Shown here: one piece after another, positions 44,425 through 55,865 of the stretch | How the letters are laid out: every line of letters begins with the position of its first letter | How positions within the stretch are numbered: the first letter of the stretch is position 1 | NCBI RefSeq assembly: GCF_004664715.2 | Contig: NC_051063.1 | Span: 74,654,018 to 74,718,017 of the forward strand | Length of the DNA: 64,000 nucleotides | Source: Peromyscus leucopus | Taxonomy: Eukaryota; Chordata; Mammalia; Rodentia; Cricetidae | Direction: 5' to 3' | Translations under genes and position numbers: made by a program | The notes under the pieces: generated by a model | Told to the model about the DNA's origin: nothing | The model's database searches: none | Seen by the model: only the letters and a program-made list of their open reading frames with translations

Positions 44425-44737
44425 AGCTTTGTGTGTGTCCTAATGTGTGTATGTAGGTGTGTGCATAGGTGTATGCAGTTATATGTGGAAGCCAGAGGTC
44501 AACCTTGTATGTTGCTCCTTATGACTAATAGCTACTTTTTTTTCTTTAAACAGATTGTGCCACGAGACCTGGGGCTCACCAGTTTGGCTAGGCTGGCCAG
44601 CTAGTAATCCTCTGCCTCCTCAGTGCTGTGATTACAAGCAAGGCCACCACAGCTAGCTTTTTTACGTGGGTGCTAAGATCAAACTCAGGTCCTCCTTCTT
44701 GCATGCGTTTACTAACTACATTAGCTCCCGAGCCACA
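44425..44737 (-). mobile_element. B4/RSINE1-type SINE, minus strand
   Basis: TG-rich tail (44430-44480), gaagccagaggtcaaccttg, ctaggctggccagctag, gattacaagcaaggcc and the reversed head ttagctcccgagcc at 44722. Confidence 0.78.
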
Positions 44738-45435
44738 TGATCTGCTTTTTAGATGAAGTCACAGGAACGCTGTTATAAGCAGGGAGGGATGTCATCAGAG
44801 GTACATTTTTAAAAGATCTAATGCTGCAGTGTACAATGCGGACTGGCTAGGACACATTGTACACTGACAGGGCCCCAGGGATCCAACAGTGGTGACATAA
44901 AAGCTTCAGCCACTGAGTACTGTCACTTTGAGATGCCAACGTGTAGTAGGTGCTTGACGCTTTAAAATGTGCTCAAATCTGGACTTGCCCAGGAACAAAC
45001 ATTAATTATCCCTGCAGAAGTCTCCCTGCCTGGCATCTCCGCAGAGGTCTGGCTGGTTGGATGAGAGAGCTCAGCATCCATGCCCCAGGCTCTACAGCCT
45101 TGCAGAGCATTATATTTGTAAAACAGCTGTTACTTTTATAAATACGTTCTGTCTAGAGAAAAAAAAAAGCTAAAGATGAAAAGAGAAGCTGGCGTGTAGG
45201 GTGCAAATGGCCACTTCTGGGCACAAGCAAGAGGCTGTGATGGAGATGGAGTGGGGAGGTCTGGAGGGGAGTGTTCGTGAGCAAAGCCACTGAGCTGAGA
45301 ACAGGCTGTGTGCTTCTCCACCATGAACCAAGCTGCTTTTCACATCTAGATTTTAGGATCGAAGAACAAACATGTAGTCTATCCCTCTCTAATAAAATGT
45401 TTCATTCATTTAGGGGGATGAAAGGCCATTAATGA
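44738..45435. other. Unique non-coding DNA
   Basis: gtacaatgcg and its near-complement cattgtacactg make a small inverted repeat at 44830-44867. acattaattatccc at 45000 is a homeodomain-like palindrome. No exon seen. Confidence 0.45.
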
Positions 45436-45675
45436 AATGATAATAATGGCCAAGATGCATTGAGCTCTTACTATAACCTATGCAGTACGCATTAAAGAGA
45501 CCCAGCCTATTGGAAGCGCATAGCAGCCAATGTATAGCATGATAATCAGTTCCATTTTTAAGACAGCAAAAATAAGATTATTTGGAGAATTAATAATATG
45601 CTTATTTTCATATATGGCCTTAGTTGTATGCCTGGGGACTAAACCCCAGAGGGCTGGCTCTAAGCCCATCTAAAA
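45436..45675 (-). mobile_element. MIR relic, minus strand
   Basis: aatgataataatggcc, gcattgagctcttactat and gataatcagttccatttttaag follow the reversed MIR order, ending with gggactaaaccccagagggc near 45640. Confidence 0.65.
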
Positions 45676-47241
45676 CTAGTTCATTCTACCTCCTCCTGAA
45701 ATGCTACAGAACCTCTGCCTTCTTGTGGAAGCACTTCACTGCGGTACACTAAAACAACCTGCCCGACACAGTGATCTGGATCCTTGGGGCACTTGGGGCT
45801 TGACTGGATTGAGAGTCTTGAAGATAAGAGCTGAGGATTGACTCCCCTGTGATGGGTAATCCAATATCTACTCAATGCTAACAGAACGGCCTCATCTCCT
45901 TTTTCCTCTGACCATCTAGGGTAGTAGCCAAGGGACTTGGACTTTCTTTTAACTTCCAGGGAATGTTCACACTCCCATGGGCATGGTAGCATGCCAGCAC
46001 TGGCTTTGGATGCTGCTTCTAGATCTTGCTGTATCCTTGGGGGCATCATGCTGAATTTTACTGGGGAACCTTTGCAGATAGACTTGCCAGCAGGATACAT
46101 TTCTATTATGTGGTTCAAAGCATGAAAGCCAAGACCCCACAAAGCAGCAGGGACTTAGCTTCCTAACACGTAGGATGTCTTAGCTTCCCCTCTGTCACCG
46201 TCCCTTTCTGTCCTCTAACTTTGGGAATGGGGGTTAGTGGATGTGGTCCACGGGGGACTTCTCTGATTGATAGGCCCAGTGACACTGCCTTGGAGGAAGC
46301 AGATTTTCTCTTTTCCAGTGAGTACACAGTGCGATTAACTTCTTGGTTAGTGTGTCTTTATCGAACCCTCCTCTCAAGGCTCAGGGGTCCCTGCAGAAAA
46401 GGAGGCAGAAAGATTGTAAGAGCCAGAGATGGTGGATAACTCCAAAGAAGCAGTGTCTTCCAGACCAAACAGGACTGATGCACATATGAACGCACAGAGA
46501 CTGTGACAACCTGCACGGGACCTACCCAGATTTAAAGCTGTCAGAATCCTAGCACCGGGGAGTGGCAGTGGACATAGAGTCCCACCCCTAGCCTAGAGGA
46601 CTTATTTACCAGGAATTCCATAAATACTCATTGGCATAAAATGCTTCTTTGAGTCTTTAATTTCTTAACCCAGTCAACAGCTATTTTCACAAAGCTATTG
46701 GACAGGCTAAGAAATATATAAAGGAATTAATTGTGACATGGTCTCCTAGGCCTCGCTGCAGTGTGGTGTCAGTGTGATCCATGGGGATGTGACCTTTGAG
46801 ATTTGCATGGGGCAGAGAGCATTGAGCAAGAGAGTTTCAGTTACAGGCTAGATATCTCAAGGGACAGACATCCTAACTTGATGACAAGGACTGATGAGCA
46901 GTTGGACCCAAGGCACAATTTGCATTGCATTATCAGGGGAAAGGGTTACATCCTGCTTTAAAAACAAATGAACTTTCTGGGAACTGCTAGACCAAATAAT
47001 AGCGGAGAGTTGCGGTAGGAGCTGCAGGGCTACCCTTGACCATGACCTGCATGCAGTGCCCTGCCCTGGTAGAACAGACACCTGTTGAGCATTGCATTAA
47101 GAATAGCCATGGGCAGAGTACCTGCCCCTTCTGAGATTCATTTCATGTATCTGAAAAAGAGTAAGCGTGGATTCTCTGATCTCCAAAGTCGGTTCCATTT
47201 CAGTGGTCTGTGACTGTGGTTCTTGCTGTAGGAAGACACAT
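45676..47241. other. Unique non-coding DNA with a candidate conserved island
   Basis: A 153-codon minus frame (46142-45681) has no recognised domain. The island at 46595-46740 is described separately. Confidence 0.5.
46595..46740. promoter_or_regulatory. Candidate conserved enhancer-like island
   Basis: Repeat-free block with ttccataaatactcattgg, tttaatttcttaaccc, gctattttcac and ggaattaattgtgac. CATAAA and TAATTA words are Cdx/Hox- and homeodomain-like. Texture strongly suggests constraint, but this is untested. Confidence 0.3.
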
Positions 47242-47336
47242 GGGAGGGAGGGAAGGAGGGAGAGAGAGGGGGGAGGGGGAGAGGGAGGGAGAGGGAGAGG
47301 AGAGGGAGAGGGAGAGGAGAGGGAGAGGGAGAGGGA

Positions 47337-47394
<58 letters not shown>
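47242..47394 (+). repeat. Uninterrupted 153-nt polypurine tract
   Basis: Only A and G from 47242 to 47394. The left part is G-rich with GGGA and GGGAGG units (47242-47340), the right part is pure (GA)n. The G-rich half meets the pattern of four or more G-runs needed for a G-quadruplex, and the whole tract can adopt an intramolecular triplex. Confidence 0.97.
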
Positions 47395-47398
<4 letters not shown>

Positions 47399-48604
47399 AT
47401 TAAACAGCCACCAATTGAATCAGCATGGCAGAGATAAGAGCCGACAGCTTGGTCACTATACATGTTTGGATTACAGGTACCTGAGGAGTCTCAGAAATGC
47501 CAGAATCAGCACACAGGGTTCAAGGGTCGCTGGGATCAGAGGTCAGATTAATGAATTTGGTTCAGAGTTAGCAGCAGACATCTAGGGCAGGGATTGAGCA
47601 TCAGTCTCTCTGCTGGAAACCTGATCTGGACACTGGATCCCATGTGCTTCTTAAGTCTTCTGAAGTCTCACATCTTCTCTTAAGTCTCAGCTGAGGTGAC
47701 TTGGTGATAGCAGCAGACCTTTCCTCATGTCACTATTGGAAGGATTCCACGGAACAGTCTTTCAAGTGCTTGGCATAATGCCTAGCACCACAGAGACCAG
47801 GCACATGTTTGGGACAACAGATAAAGGCCATGTTCCCCGTGTACCCAAACTTGTTTTCCAGATTTAGCCAATAGTTTGACTGACATTGTTCTCTCGCTGT
47901 CCAAGAATGGGGAAGAAAGCTTTCAAATGTCTTCTGTGACAAACCTGCATTAAGGACACCTGGGTCCCTTTCTTGCTTCAGTACTCATCAAGGTAGAATT
48001 CGTTTTTTGCTTCTTTCAGGGTGGGGATGCTACCGTGTAGTCATGCCTCCTGTGAGAGGAGTTGGCTTTCCTTTCAGATTCACACATTGGCATTCCGTTT
48101 GTTGTGTATTCAGCAAGAATTTGCTGCCCAGGCTTTGCCCAACTCTAGGAACTAACATGCATACTGAAACATAGCCCCAGAGATGCAAGGTGGGGACCAA
48201 AATGTGAACTGAGGTCCAAACTGTAGGGGGACATCCTGAAGGACCCCAACTGCTGGGAGAGTCTGCTCACTATGTCTTTTCTAAAGAACCTGCCCTTCCT
48301 AAAGTGAATGGGCCTATCTTGAGACCACTGGAGTTATAAGGAACTACATATACACAGTTCAGTTCAGGTCCGAGAATCACTGGCTTCTGAATCCAAATTC
48401 AGAACCTGACTTCAAACATGTGCAGAGAAAGAGACAGAAAACTGCCATGATAATCCTCTTTCATTAGTTGGAGCTAAGCCATGATAATTGTGTTTTGCTA
48501 TATTTATGTAATGAATACAAAATACATAAACTATTAACTAAGAATGCAGACAGGACTAGAAATTCCTTGCCAACAGTTTCAAAGCCCCTGCTTGAAGTCA
48601 GATC
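47395..48604. other. Unique non-coding DNA with a plus-strand MIR fragment
   Basis: attggaaggattcc followed by aagtgcttggcataatgcc at 47736-47790 matches the 3' part of MIR (plus). The rest shows nothing. Confidence 0.5.
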
Positions 48605-49140
48605 TCTTCCATTACTTACATTTAATCCTCACAAGCACCCTCTCGTGGGGATCACAGATGAAGAGATCTTTGGATTACAGAGAGGCTGGGGAGATGGCAC
48701 AGTTGGTAACGTGCTTTCCACAGAAGCATGAGAACCTGATTTCCAATCCCCAGCTCCTGTGTTAATGTTGGACATGGCAGCGCAAATATACAACCCCAGC
48801 ACCACACTGGGTGCATTGGGGGAGGGCAGGAGGGTCCCTGGAGCTCACAGGCCAGTCAGTCTAGCTGAATCAGTGAGCTCTAGGTTCAGTGAGAAACTTT
48901 CTCAAATATGAAGGTGAGAGCAACTGAAAAAGACACCCAACACCAACTTCTGGCCTCTGTATGCATGCACACACGCATGCATATACACCCAAACACATAT
49001 GAACATACACACACAGAGGAAAAAATAAATATAGATAAAATGAAGGATTGGAAGCCCAGCAAGGTTGGAACATGCTCACACATTCATTTGGCCATCCAAG
49101 GACAGAGCTGAGGAAAGGATCTAGGTCTGAGCCATCTTTG
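48605..49140 (-). mobile_element. MIR relic split by a B4-type SINE, minus strand
   Basis: Left half: catttaatcctcacaagc and atcacagatgaagagatc (48625-48665). Right half after the SINE: ttcatttggccatccaagg and acagagctgaggaaagg (49083-49117). The two halves are collinear parts of one reversed MIR. Confidence 0.65.
48683..49035 (+). mobile_element. Near full-length B4/RSINE1-type SINE, plus strand
   Basis: The best complete copy of this layout: ggctggggagatggcacag head, ccaatccccagctcc, B1-like gacatggcagcgcaaatatac, gagggtccctggagctc, gaatcagtgagctctaggttc, then acacccaacaccaacttctgg and a CA-rich tail. Inserted into the MIR at 48605-49140. Confidence 0.88.
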
Positions 49141-50594
49141 TACTGCACTGTTGAGGGTTTGTGAATACCCGTATGAGGCATGCAAAGGTGTCAGAGGCAG
49201 AAGTCCAATGAGCCTTGTGCTTTTGTCCAGTGAGTGAAGAGGGAGGGCTGCTGTTGGGCAGTCAGAAAGCGGCCCAAAGCATCCTATGATACATCCACAG
49301 ACAGGGAAGCCCCACATCTAGAGACACACTAATGCTAACGTGATGCTATGCTTTTAATCATTCTTCTTGCTCCACTCGATTCTTTGGGTGGGATTCATCC
49401 AGAAGGCCCTTAAATAAAGAAACCGAAATGCACGTGTGTACAGTGATTGGTACTCCTTCTGCAGGCTCGTGTAACACAGCACCAGTCATCACGTAGGCTC
49501 CTCTTATGTAACCTTTACAACCAGCAGGTGACAACCCTGTCCAACAAGTTTCTGAGTTCACCTAGGAGAACACAACAAGCATACTTCCTCTGATAGCATG
49601 GTTTCGTGTTTCCTAAAACCAATGCTGGGTTGTCATGGGGAACTGTCACGGATTTACAGAAAAAGAAATGCATAGCATCCCTCCCACCCCAAAACCCTGT
49701 CCTCAGGGAGGATGTGAGTAATATCTCTACTGGTACAGGTACACATTCCATGATTCATCTGGAGGAAAGCAGAGGCAGCTGTTCAACCTGGGGCTGTTGG
49801 CACCTCAGGTTTATTGTACTGATCCCACAGAGTGTGGGGATGGGATGGTGGGTGACAGGTAGGAGCCACATTACACAGACTAGAAAAAGAGTGATAAGGG
49901 ACACAGGCCAATGCTCACCTGCCACTCATATGGATTCTCCATATGAGCTGCAGAGTCAGCAAAGCATGCAGTTGCAGCTAAGAAAATGGGTCCCTCACAT
50001 TCTAAGTGGATTCCTCAAATTCTTCTGGAGCTCTTCTGTGAGAGGAGGAAGAAGAGGAGACGGGGGGGGGGGGCAAGGAGCTAGAGATAGAGACCGTTAG
50101 TGAGTTCAATATTCCCAGAGTGCTACTGAGTAATGCCCTTGGAAGGGCTCTGAAGACCTAAGGGACAATTTAGTTTTCTTTTTCTCAGAAAGTTCCTAGA
50201 GTAACCCTCTTCTGCTCCCTCTGAGGGTGCCTTTGCATCTTTTCACCCTGATGTGTGCATTAATAGAAGTCATGTGTGGATTGCTACCAGGATCCCTAGA
50301 TGTCCCTTGTCCTTCCTACTGGTTCAAATCATGACTGTACTCAGATGGCAGACAGACAGATTGTTGTGGAATGCATATTGAGATCTAAAGAGAAGATTCC
50401 TTACCCTATGGGTGCAGCATTGAACAACCATAATGATTGTGACTTTGTTATTGTTAATATTCTATCTATATTTGTGTTTGAACCAATCACTTCCAGCTAA
50501 CCAATATATTATTTATTGAACACATATAACATGCAAAATTAAAATGATAGCAACAACAGCAATACCACTAATACTTTCCTGATGCTTTAAAATT
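49141..50594. other. Unique non-coding DNA with a G12 run
   Basis: G12 at 50062-50073 follows a GGA-rich patch. The longest open frame (49606-50100, 164 codons) overlaps an opposing minus frame, ends in the purine patch and has no recognisable domain. Confidence 0.5.
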
Positions 50595-50745
50595 TTTAAA
50601 ACTTCAGGCAGATTAGTAAATTCTGGGTATGCATTATTTTATTTAGTCTCCATAGCTAAACTTAATCTGAATTCCACAGACGAGGAAAATGACAGCCAAG
50701 TACAATATTAGATGATGCCAGAGCTGCGTAAACTGGTTCACACTC
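50595..50745 (-). mobile_element. MIR relic, minus strand
   Basis: gcattattttatttagtctcc, ccacagacgaggaaaatgac and gatgatgccagagctgcg follow the reversed MIR order. Confidence 0.65.
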
Positions 50746-50984
50746 AGAAGTTGCCCACAGGGAGGTGTCCTTCCATGAGTCTTTACTAGTCATTGTTTGG
50801 GGACAAGTGCTTACCCAGTCACTAGAGATGTGAGGATTCTGAAGTCGTGACTCAAGCAATTTTCCTTCTGAGGGACCATGACACCTGCAGAAGCAGCTCC
50901 CAGACAGCTCACTGTCTCGTCACTCTTGGAGTAGCAGTGTCCTGGATTTTTGTTTGCTTGTTTTTATGTTGTTTCCCAACTGGA

Positions 50985-51329
50985 CACAGGTAGAATTATC
51001 TGGGGACAGGAACATAAATTGAGAAAATGCCACCATCAGATTGGCCCATGGGCCTTTCCTTGATTGGTAATTGATGTCGGAGGGCTCCAGTCACTGTAGG
51101 TGGTACTACCCCTGGGTTAGTGGTCCTAGGGTTGTATAGAAAAGCAGGCTGAGCAAACCAGGAGCAGCAAGACCATAAGCCACACTTCTTTGTGTTCCCT
51201 GCTTCAGTTCTTGTCCTGATTTCCTGCAATGATGGACTGCAACCTTTGAGGTGAAATAAATCCTTTTGTCCTCAAGTTGCTTTGATTATGGTGTTTATCA
51301 CAACAACAGACATTTAGCTAAGACAAGCA
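50985..51329 (+). mobile_element. Rodent ERVL/MaLR-type LTR, plus strand
   Basis: gaattatctggggacagg, gattggtaattgatgtcgg, ggtggtactacccctggg, gaaaagcaggctgagc, a polyadenylation-like aataaa at 51256, and the terminus ggtgtttatcacaacaacag...ctaagaca. All are in the order expected for this well-known rodent LTR. No internal viral region is attached. Confidence 0.75.
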
Positions 51330-51405
51330 CTTTGTGGAATGATCCCCAGGGAGTCTGTACTGTAGAATTCCCTGGAGAACTTTATAAAAAATTATACAAA
51401 TGAGG

Positions 51406-51595
51406 GCCGGGGAGATGGTTCATGAGGTAAGGGGCTTGTCACAAAGGCTGACAGCCTGGGTTTGATTCCCCAAGATCCCATATGATGGAAAGAGAGAACT
51501 GACTCCAGCAAGTTGTCCTCTTACCTCCACCCTCACCATATCCCCACCACAATCAATCAATCAATAATAAATAAGATGATTTTTAAAAATACAAA
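51406..51595 (+). mobile_element. B2-superfamily SINE, plus strand
   Basis: gggccggggagatggttcatg, ctgggtttgattccccaag, gagagaactgactccagc, gttgtcctcttacctcc and a (CAAT)n then AATAAATAAG tail. Confidence 0.85.
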
Positions 51596-52926
51596 AATTA
51601 GTCCTGAGCAATTTGTACCAAGTCCTACAGAATCTCTGGAAGTGAACTGTCTGAGGAATCTGTGTCTCTATGAACCAAAAACTCCCCTAGATGGGTCTGG
51701 CAATTGGTCAGGTATGTGTGTATTCATTGCTATTGAGCATGAGATCACAGGCCAGGGCTATCTTCCTGTGGTGCTCTGAACACGGTATGTAAGTAGCTGG
51801 TGTTCTCATCTGCTTCCAGCTAAGACTTCCAAATGTTTGAAGCCTGGACTCATATTCTGAGATACATATTATATGTATGGATACTGAGGTATATGGCTGT
51901 GTAAACTGGAACAAAATATGATAGTGCTGACTGTTATAGTAGATATGCACTCAGATATCCCCCGCCTTCCACTCAGTTCTGATGTTTTCAGTTCATGATA
52001 ATGAACATTGGCCACACCTAATTATTTCAAAACTAGGTGCTCAGCCACAGTTTGGGCCAACATTCTAGTGTCCTAGAACGCTACTCTCATGCAGTGATGT
52101 GCCCTCTGGGAGCTTGGTGTGGAGACCTCATTCCCTTTCTGTAAATAAGGTGATCTCCAACCTCTTGACTACTGCACATGTGTTGACCAGCATGTGTCTC
52201 CCTAGCTGCTCTTCGGCATTATCAGTTCTCTTTCCCTAGATCAACATGCCATGCTCCCCCCGACATCTTTGGTTTAACCTGGACCAGCATCTCCATATAT
52301 CCTCCATTCCTCTTTGGCCCAGGAGCCAGAACTGGTTCCAACAGACATACCCTGTATGGACTGAGATTCAATAAAATCAGACACCAGTTTCACTTGTGGT
52401 TTGCTCTGTTTGAAGCATTACTAAGGAAAAGAAAGAAAAGAACCGCTTAGTGTATCCAAGCAATGTTCTCTTGGGCCAATCATCTGACACGTGCTGGCTG
52501 TACACGTAAGGACCACTGCCTGCGAGGTAGGTGGAAGAGTCTTTTAAAATTCTTTGTTGTTGTTGCGTTTTCTTTGTAATTTTGATTTTCTTTGTGCACA
52601 CACAGAGGTGGAGAAAGAAAGACAGGGCAGGCAGATGTCAGTACAGCATGTCTAGGTGTGTCTTAAGCTTTCACCTTTGTGCTGACATGGAGCGTGGGGA
52701 AGAAACAAGACTGTCACTTCAATAGTCTATCCATTGGGAGCTCAAGAGTTCCCAATTCTCAAACTCAAGAGCTCACCTACTTGCAGAAATCTGGTAAATA
52801 TTTCTTAGCTCTGGAATCAATCTATTTTAAAAATGAAAATGACAGAAACCACTATTCTACCTGGCTTAAGCCCTAAGTGGAATTTTAAAACTTATATCCA
52901 TATTTCTATTCATATATTTATATCCC
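51596..52926. other. Unique non-coding DNA
   Basis: 52000-52060 contains cacacctaattatttc. No repeat family or exon recognised. Confidence 0.5.
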
Positions 52927-53078
52927 TAGGCTGGGTGAGGTGGTGCATATCTTTAGTCCCAGACTTGGGAGACAGAGGTAGGGGAATCTCTATGAGTTCA
53001 AAGACAGCCTGGTCTACATTTATAAGCTAGCCAGGGCTACATATTCAGACCCTATCTCAAAATAATAAATAAATAAAT
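52927..53078 (+). mobile_element. B1 SINE, plus strand, older copy
   Basis: taggctgggtgaggtggtgc, agtcccagacttgggagac, ctatgagttcaaagacagcc, gggctacatattcagaccc and a (TAAA)n tail. More diverged than the copy at 12546-12708. Confidence 0.88.
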
Positions 53079-54274
53079 TTCTGAAAAGTTCAGGGTGCAA
53101 AGGATGGGGTGAGAACTTGGTTCCTCCCATTCTTGACTCTGTCTTGGTGGCAGGACTTCAGACAATTTGGTCATCCCCACATGTTCCTTGTTCTTCCAGC
53201 AAGGTGACAGCCTAGGACTGACATCTTCTTGCAGTGAGGTGGAGAGTTTGTGGCCACCTTGACATCTTTATTCAGAGGTGACACTGAGCCCCAACACCGC
53301 TTCCCATATCTGTTCTCTAACCAGCCCTGGTGTTCGGGATGGCACAGTGAGCATCCTGGCATTGACCTGAGTGGTGTGTTGCGCCCACCTGAGGGTGAAC
53401 ATGGAAGAACTCCTTGTGTTTTCTCCAAGGTTGAAACCTTCTATACTGTAGGGAAGCTTTAAGACAGAAGGGAAACATAGCTTGAGGAAATACCTGAAAG
53501 TAACCAGAGTCACCAGGCTGCTCCCTCCCAAGAGTAAACACTAAACTCTCAGACAAGCCAGGCTGCATAGAAGGTATTGAAACCAGATTGGCTGTCTAGA
53601 AGAAGCAGAAACCTTAGGAGCTGCCTGGAATAGGCTTAGACCAACTGAGGCACCTGGAAAGGACACTCTCCAACCTGCGAAGCCGTCTGTAGGCTCTGCA
53701 GTGTGCTCTGTTTCTGGCTCTGTGAGCTGTCACCCCTGCTGGGGAGGGCTTTGGTGATGCAGCTGTCTTTAAGTCGTTTCTGCTCCTGTAAGTAACCCCT
53801 CCCCCATACTCCTGTAAGTAACCCCAAAGAAACTCTTGAGTTCATCAAGCTGGACTTCCGGTAGTCTGTCACGGGCTTCATATCTGAGGTAGGGAAGACA
53901 TGCATGTTGCATCTCCCCAGGAGACGTCTTGTCACACAGCACTCCTGTAGGCCCTAAGATCAAATACAGTAAGGGGTGAAAATGGGAGCTGCTGAAGGAG
54001 ATGCTATGGTGAGGGAAGACAGATGGATCAGGTTAGAGACAATAGATTTGGGATCGCAGGAGACCTCGACCTGGGTCCTCAGTTTGCAATGTGGATGCTG
54101 AAAAGAGACATGACTTGTCTAAGGCCCTTCGGCTAATCCATCATCTATGGACTTTGATTGTGGAATTTCTCCTAAACCTGACCATTGTTCATTCACCTAG
54201 AAAAATGCTTATTAAGACCGGATGAAATGGTAGATACTGTCCTAGGTACTTAAGATACATCAGTGATCACCTAA
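53079..54274. other. Unique non-coding DNA with a small tandem duplication
   Basis: ctcctgtaagtaacccc is present at 53783-53799 and 53810-53826. Several overlapping minus frames (53171-53568) match nothing known. Confidence 0.5.
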
Positions 54275-54499
54275 GGCTGGTTTCACTTCTTAGCTATTGT
54301 GAATAGTGCTGCAGAGAATGCCTGCATGCACATGTCCTGTTCGTATGATGACTTCATTTCCTTTAGGTAGAAACCTCAGGAGTGATACAGCAGTGCCCAG
54401 TGATCTTTCCAGTTTCAGTTCTGATTGAGTGACTACGTAGTAGCTGTTCAGAGGTACTTTCACTAACAATGCATAGACTTCTTTTTCTATACTCCCTGC

Positions 54500-54503
<4 letters not shown>

Positions 54504-54532
<29 letters not shown>

Positions 54533-54600
54533 TGTGTGTGTGTCTGTGTGTGTGTCTGTGTGTGTCTGTGTATCTCTCTGTGTGTGCATATGTCTGTGTG
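54504..54600. repeat. (TG)n / (TGTC)n microsatellite
   Basis: Thirty bases of TG followed by TGTCTG units. Confidence 0.95.
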
Positions 54601-54931
54601 TAGTGGGGGCTGTTTGAGCCATGCCCTGAAGCACCACCCCAGTGAGGTAGCAGGTAACTGTTACATCTGCCTATGACCTTGAGGTACATGCCCCCGAGGC
54701 ATGGCCGCTGGAGGACCCTTAAGACCTGGGATGCACATAATGCTCTCTCTTCGCTACCTCGTGGTTTTGGGTGCTGGAATGGACCAGGCAGACCCTCCCA
54801 ATGCCTCACCCTTCCAAGATCCTGTGACAAATTCCTTTATTCTGTCTTGTGAGTTAACCCCCAAATAAATTATAAATTTCTTTACTCATTTAATAGACTC
54901 TGTGGATTGCTAGAGATATAATCCCAACATC
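54601..54931 (+). mobile_element. LTR-like unit of uncertain family
   Basis: A non-L1 block flanked by TG tracts. It contains cttgaggtacatgcccc, gctacctcgtggttttggg, gaatggaccaggcagaccc and an AATAAA at 54863 followed by a T-rich end, the arrangement of a retroviral LTR with a polyadenylation signal. I cannot name it or define its ends. Confidence 0.4.
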
Positions 54932-54933
54932 TG

Positions 54934-54973
<40 letters not shown>

Positions 54974-55041
54974 GTGTGTGTTGGTGTGCGTGTGTGTGTG
55001 TGTTGTGTGTATGTGTTGTGTGTGTTGGTGTGTGTGTGTGT

Positions 55042-55074
<33 letters not shown>

Positions 55075-55099
55075 TTTGTGTGTGTGTGTGTGTGTGTGT
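54932..55099. repeat. Long compound (TG)n with higher-order TGTTG interruptions
   Basis: 168 bases of TG with recurring gttgtgtgtgttggtgtg blocks at about 54970 and 55016, roughly 46 bases apart, implying that a block of the array was itself duplicated. Confidence 0.95.
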
Positions 55100-55398
55100 A
55101 GGTACATATGTCTATGGATACACATGAGGAGAGGCCAGCAGGACACCAGGCCCCTTCCTCTGCCACTCTTCACGTTATTGCCTTGAGACAGGGTCTCTCA
55201 CTGGACCAGACGGTTGCTGTTTTGGCTAGACTGGATAGCTAGCATCTTGCTTGCGATCCTCCTGCTTCCACTCTTCAATGGCGGGCTGGCATAGCAATGG
55301 ATGCCGGGATCATTTTATGTGGGCACTGGGGAATTGAACTCAGGTCTCCATGCTTTCAGAACAGGTATTGTTATCCACCAAGCCATCTTTCTAGCCCT
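55100..55398 (-). mobile_element. B4/RSINE1-type SINE, minus strand
   Basis: gagaggccagcaggacacc, ttgagacagggtctctcactg, tggctagactggatagctagc, gaattgaactcaggtctcc and the reversed head aagccatctttctagccc at 55380-55397. The TG array before it is its tail side. Confidence 0.8.
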
Positions 55399-55865
55399 TG
55401 TTTTGACTTTTTGGATAATAGCCATCCTAACTGAGTTAAGATGATGTCACCTTGAGATGAAGACTAACCATACTGCACATTTTATATAAATATTCACCAC
55501 TTGTATTTCTCCTGTGGAGAGGAATTAGGATCATTTAAAATTGAATTATTTGTTTTATATCGTCAGTTCTTTTGAGTTCTTTACATATTCTGGACGTTGA
55601 CCCCTTGTCAGATCAGGGGCTGGTAACTATCTCCTCCCGTTCTGAAGGCTGTCTCTTCACCCCCTAGACGGTTTCCTTTGCAGACTTCAGTTTGGTCCAG
55701 TCCCATTTGTCTGCTTTGCCTTTGTTTCCTGTGCTTTGGGGATTCCACTGAGAAAACCATTGCCCATGGCAGCACCTTGAAGTAGTTCTCCTATGTTTTC
55801 TTCTGGTAGATTTAGAGTCACAACTCGAGTTGTGATCTTTGAGGCATCCTGGGCTTTTTTTTTTG

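Larger units (their letters stand above)
54275..55865 (-). mobile_element. Ancient L1 (L1M-like) ORF2 fragment, minus strand, split by later insertions
   Basis: Left part 54275-54500: cttagctattgtgaatagtgc and gacttcatttcctttagg. Right part 55400-55865: ggataatagccatcctaac, ttctttacatattctggacg, ccccttgtcagatcagggg, gtcccatttgtctgctttg and ttgcccatggcagcacc. Both are collinear in reversed ORF2. About 900 bp of LTR-like and SINE sequence with TG tracts lies between them. Confidence 0.82.

Noticed and set aside
47200..47463. Arg/Glu-rich and Leu/Ser-rich open frames
   Set aside because: Low-complexity translation of the polypurine tract.
49606..50100. 164-codon open frame on plus
   Set aside because: No domain or family similarity recognised, opposed by a minus frame over its first part, and it ends in a GGA-rich low-complexity patch. 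Chance is the simpler reading.
54910..55186. Cys-Val and Thr-His rich open frames
   Set aside because: Products of reading (TG)n/(CA)n in different frames; the same applies at 2149-2488, 26579-26868, 38585-38853 and 60288-60697.
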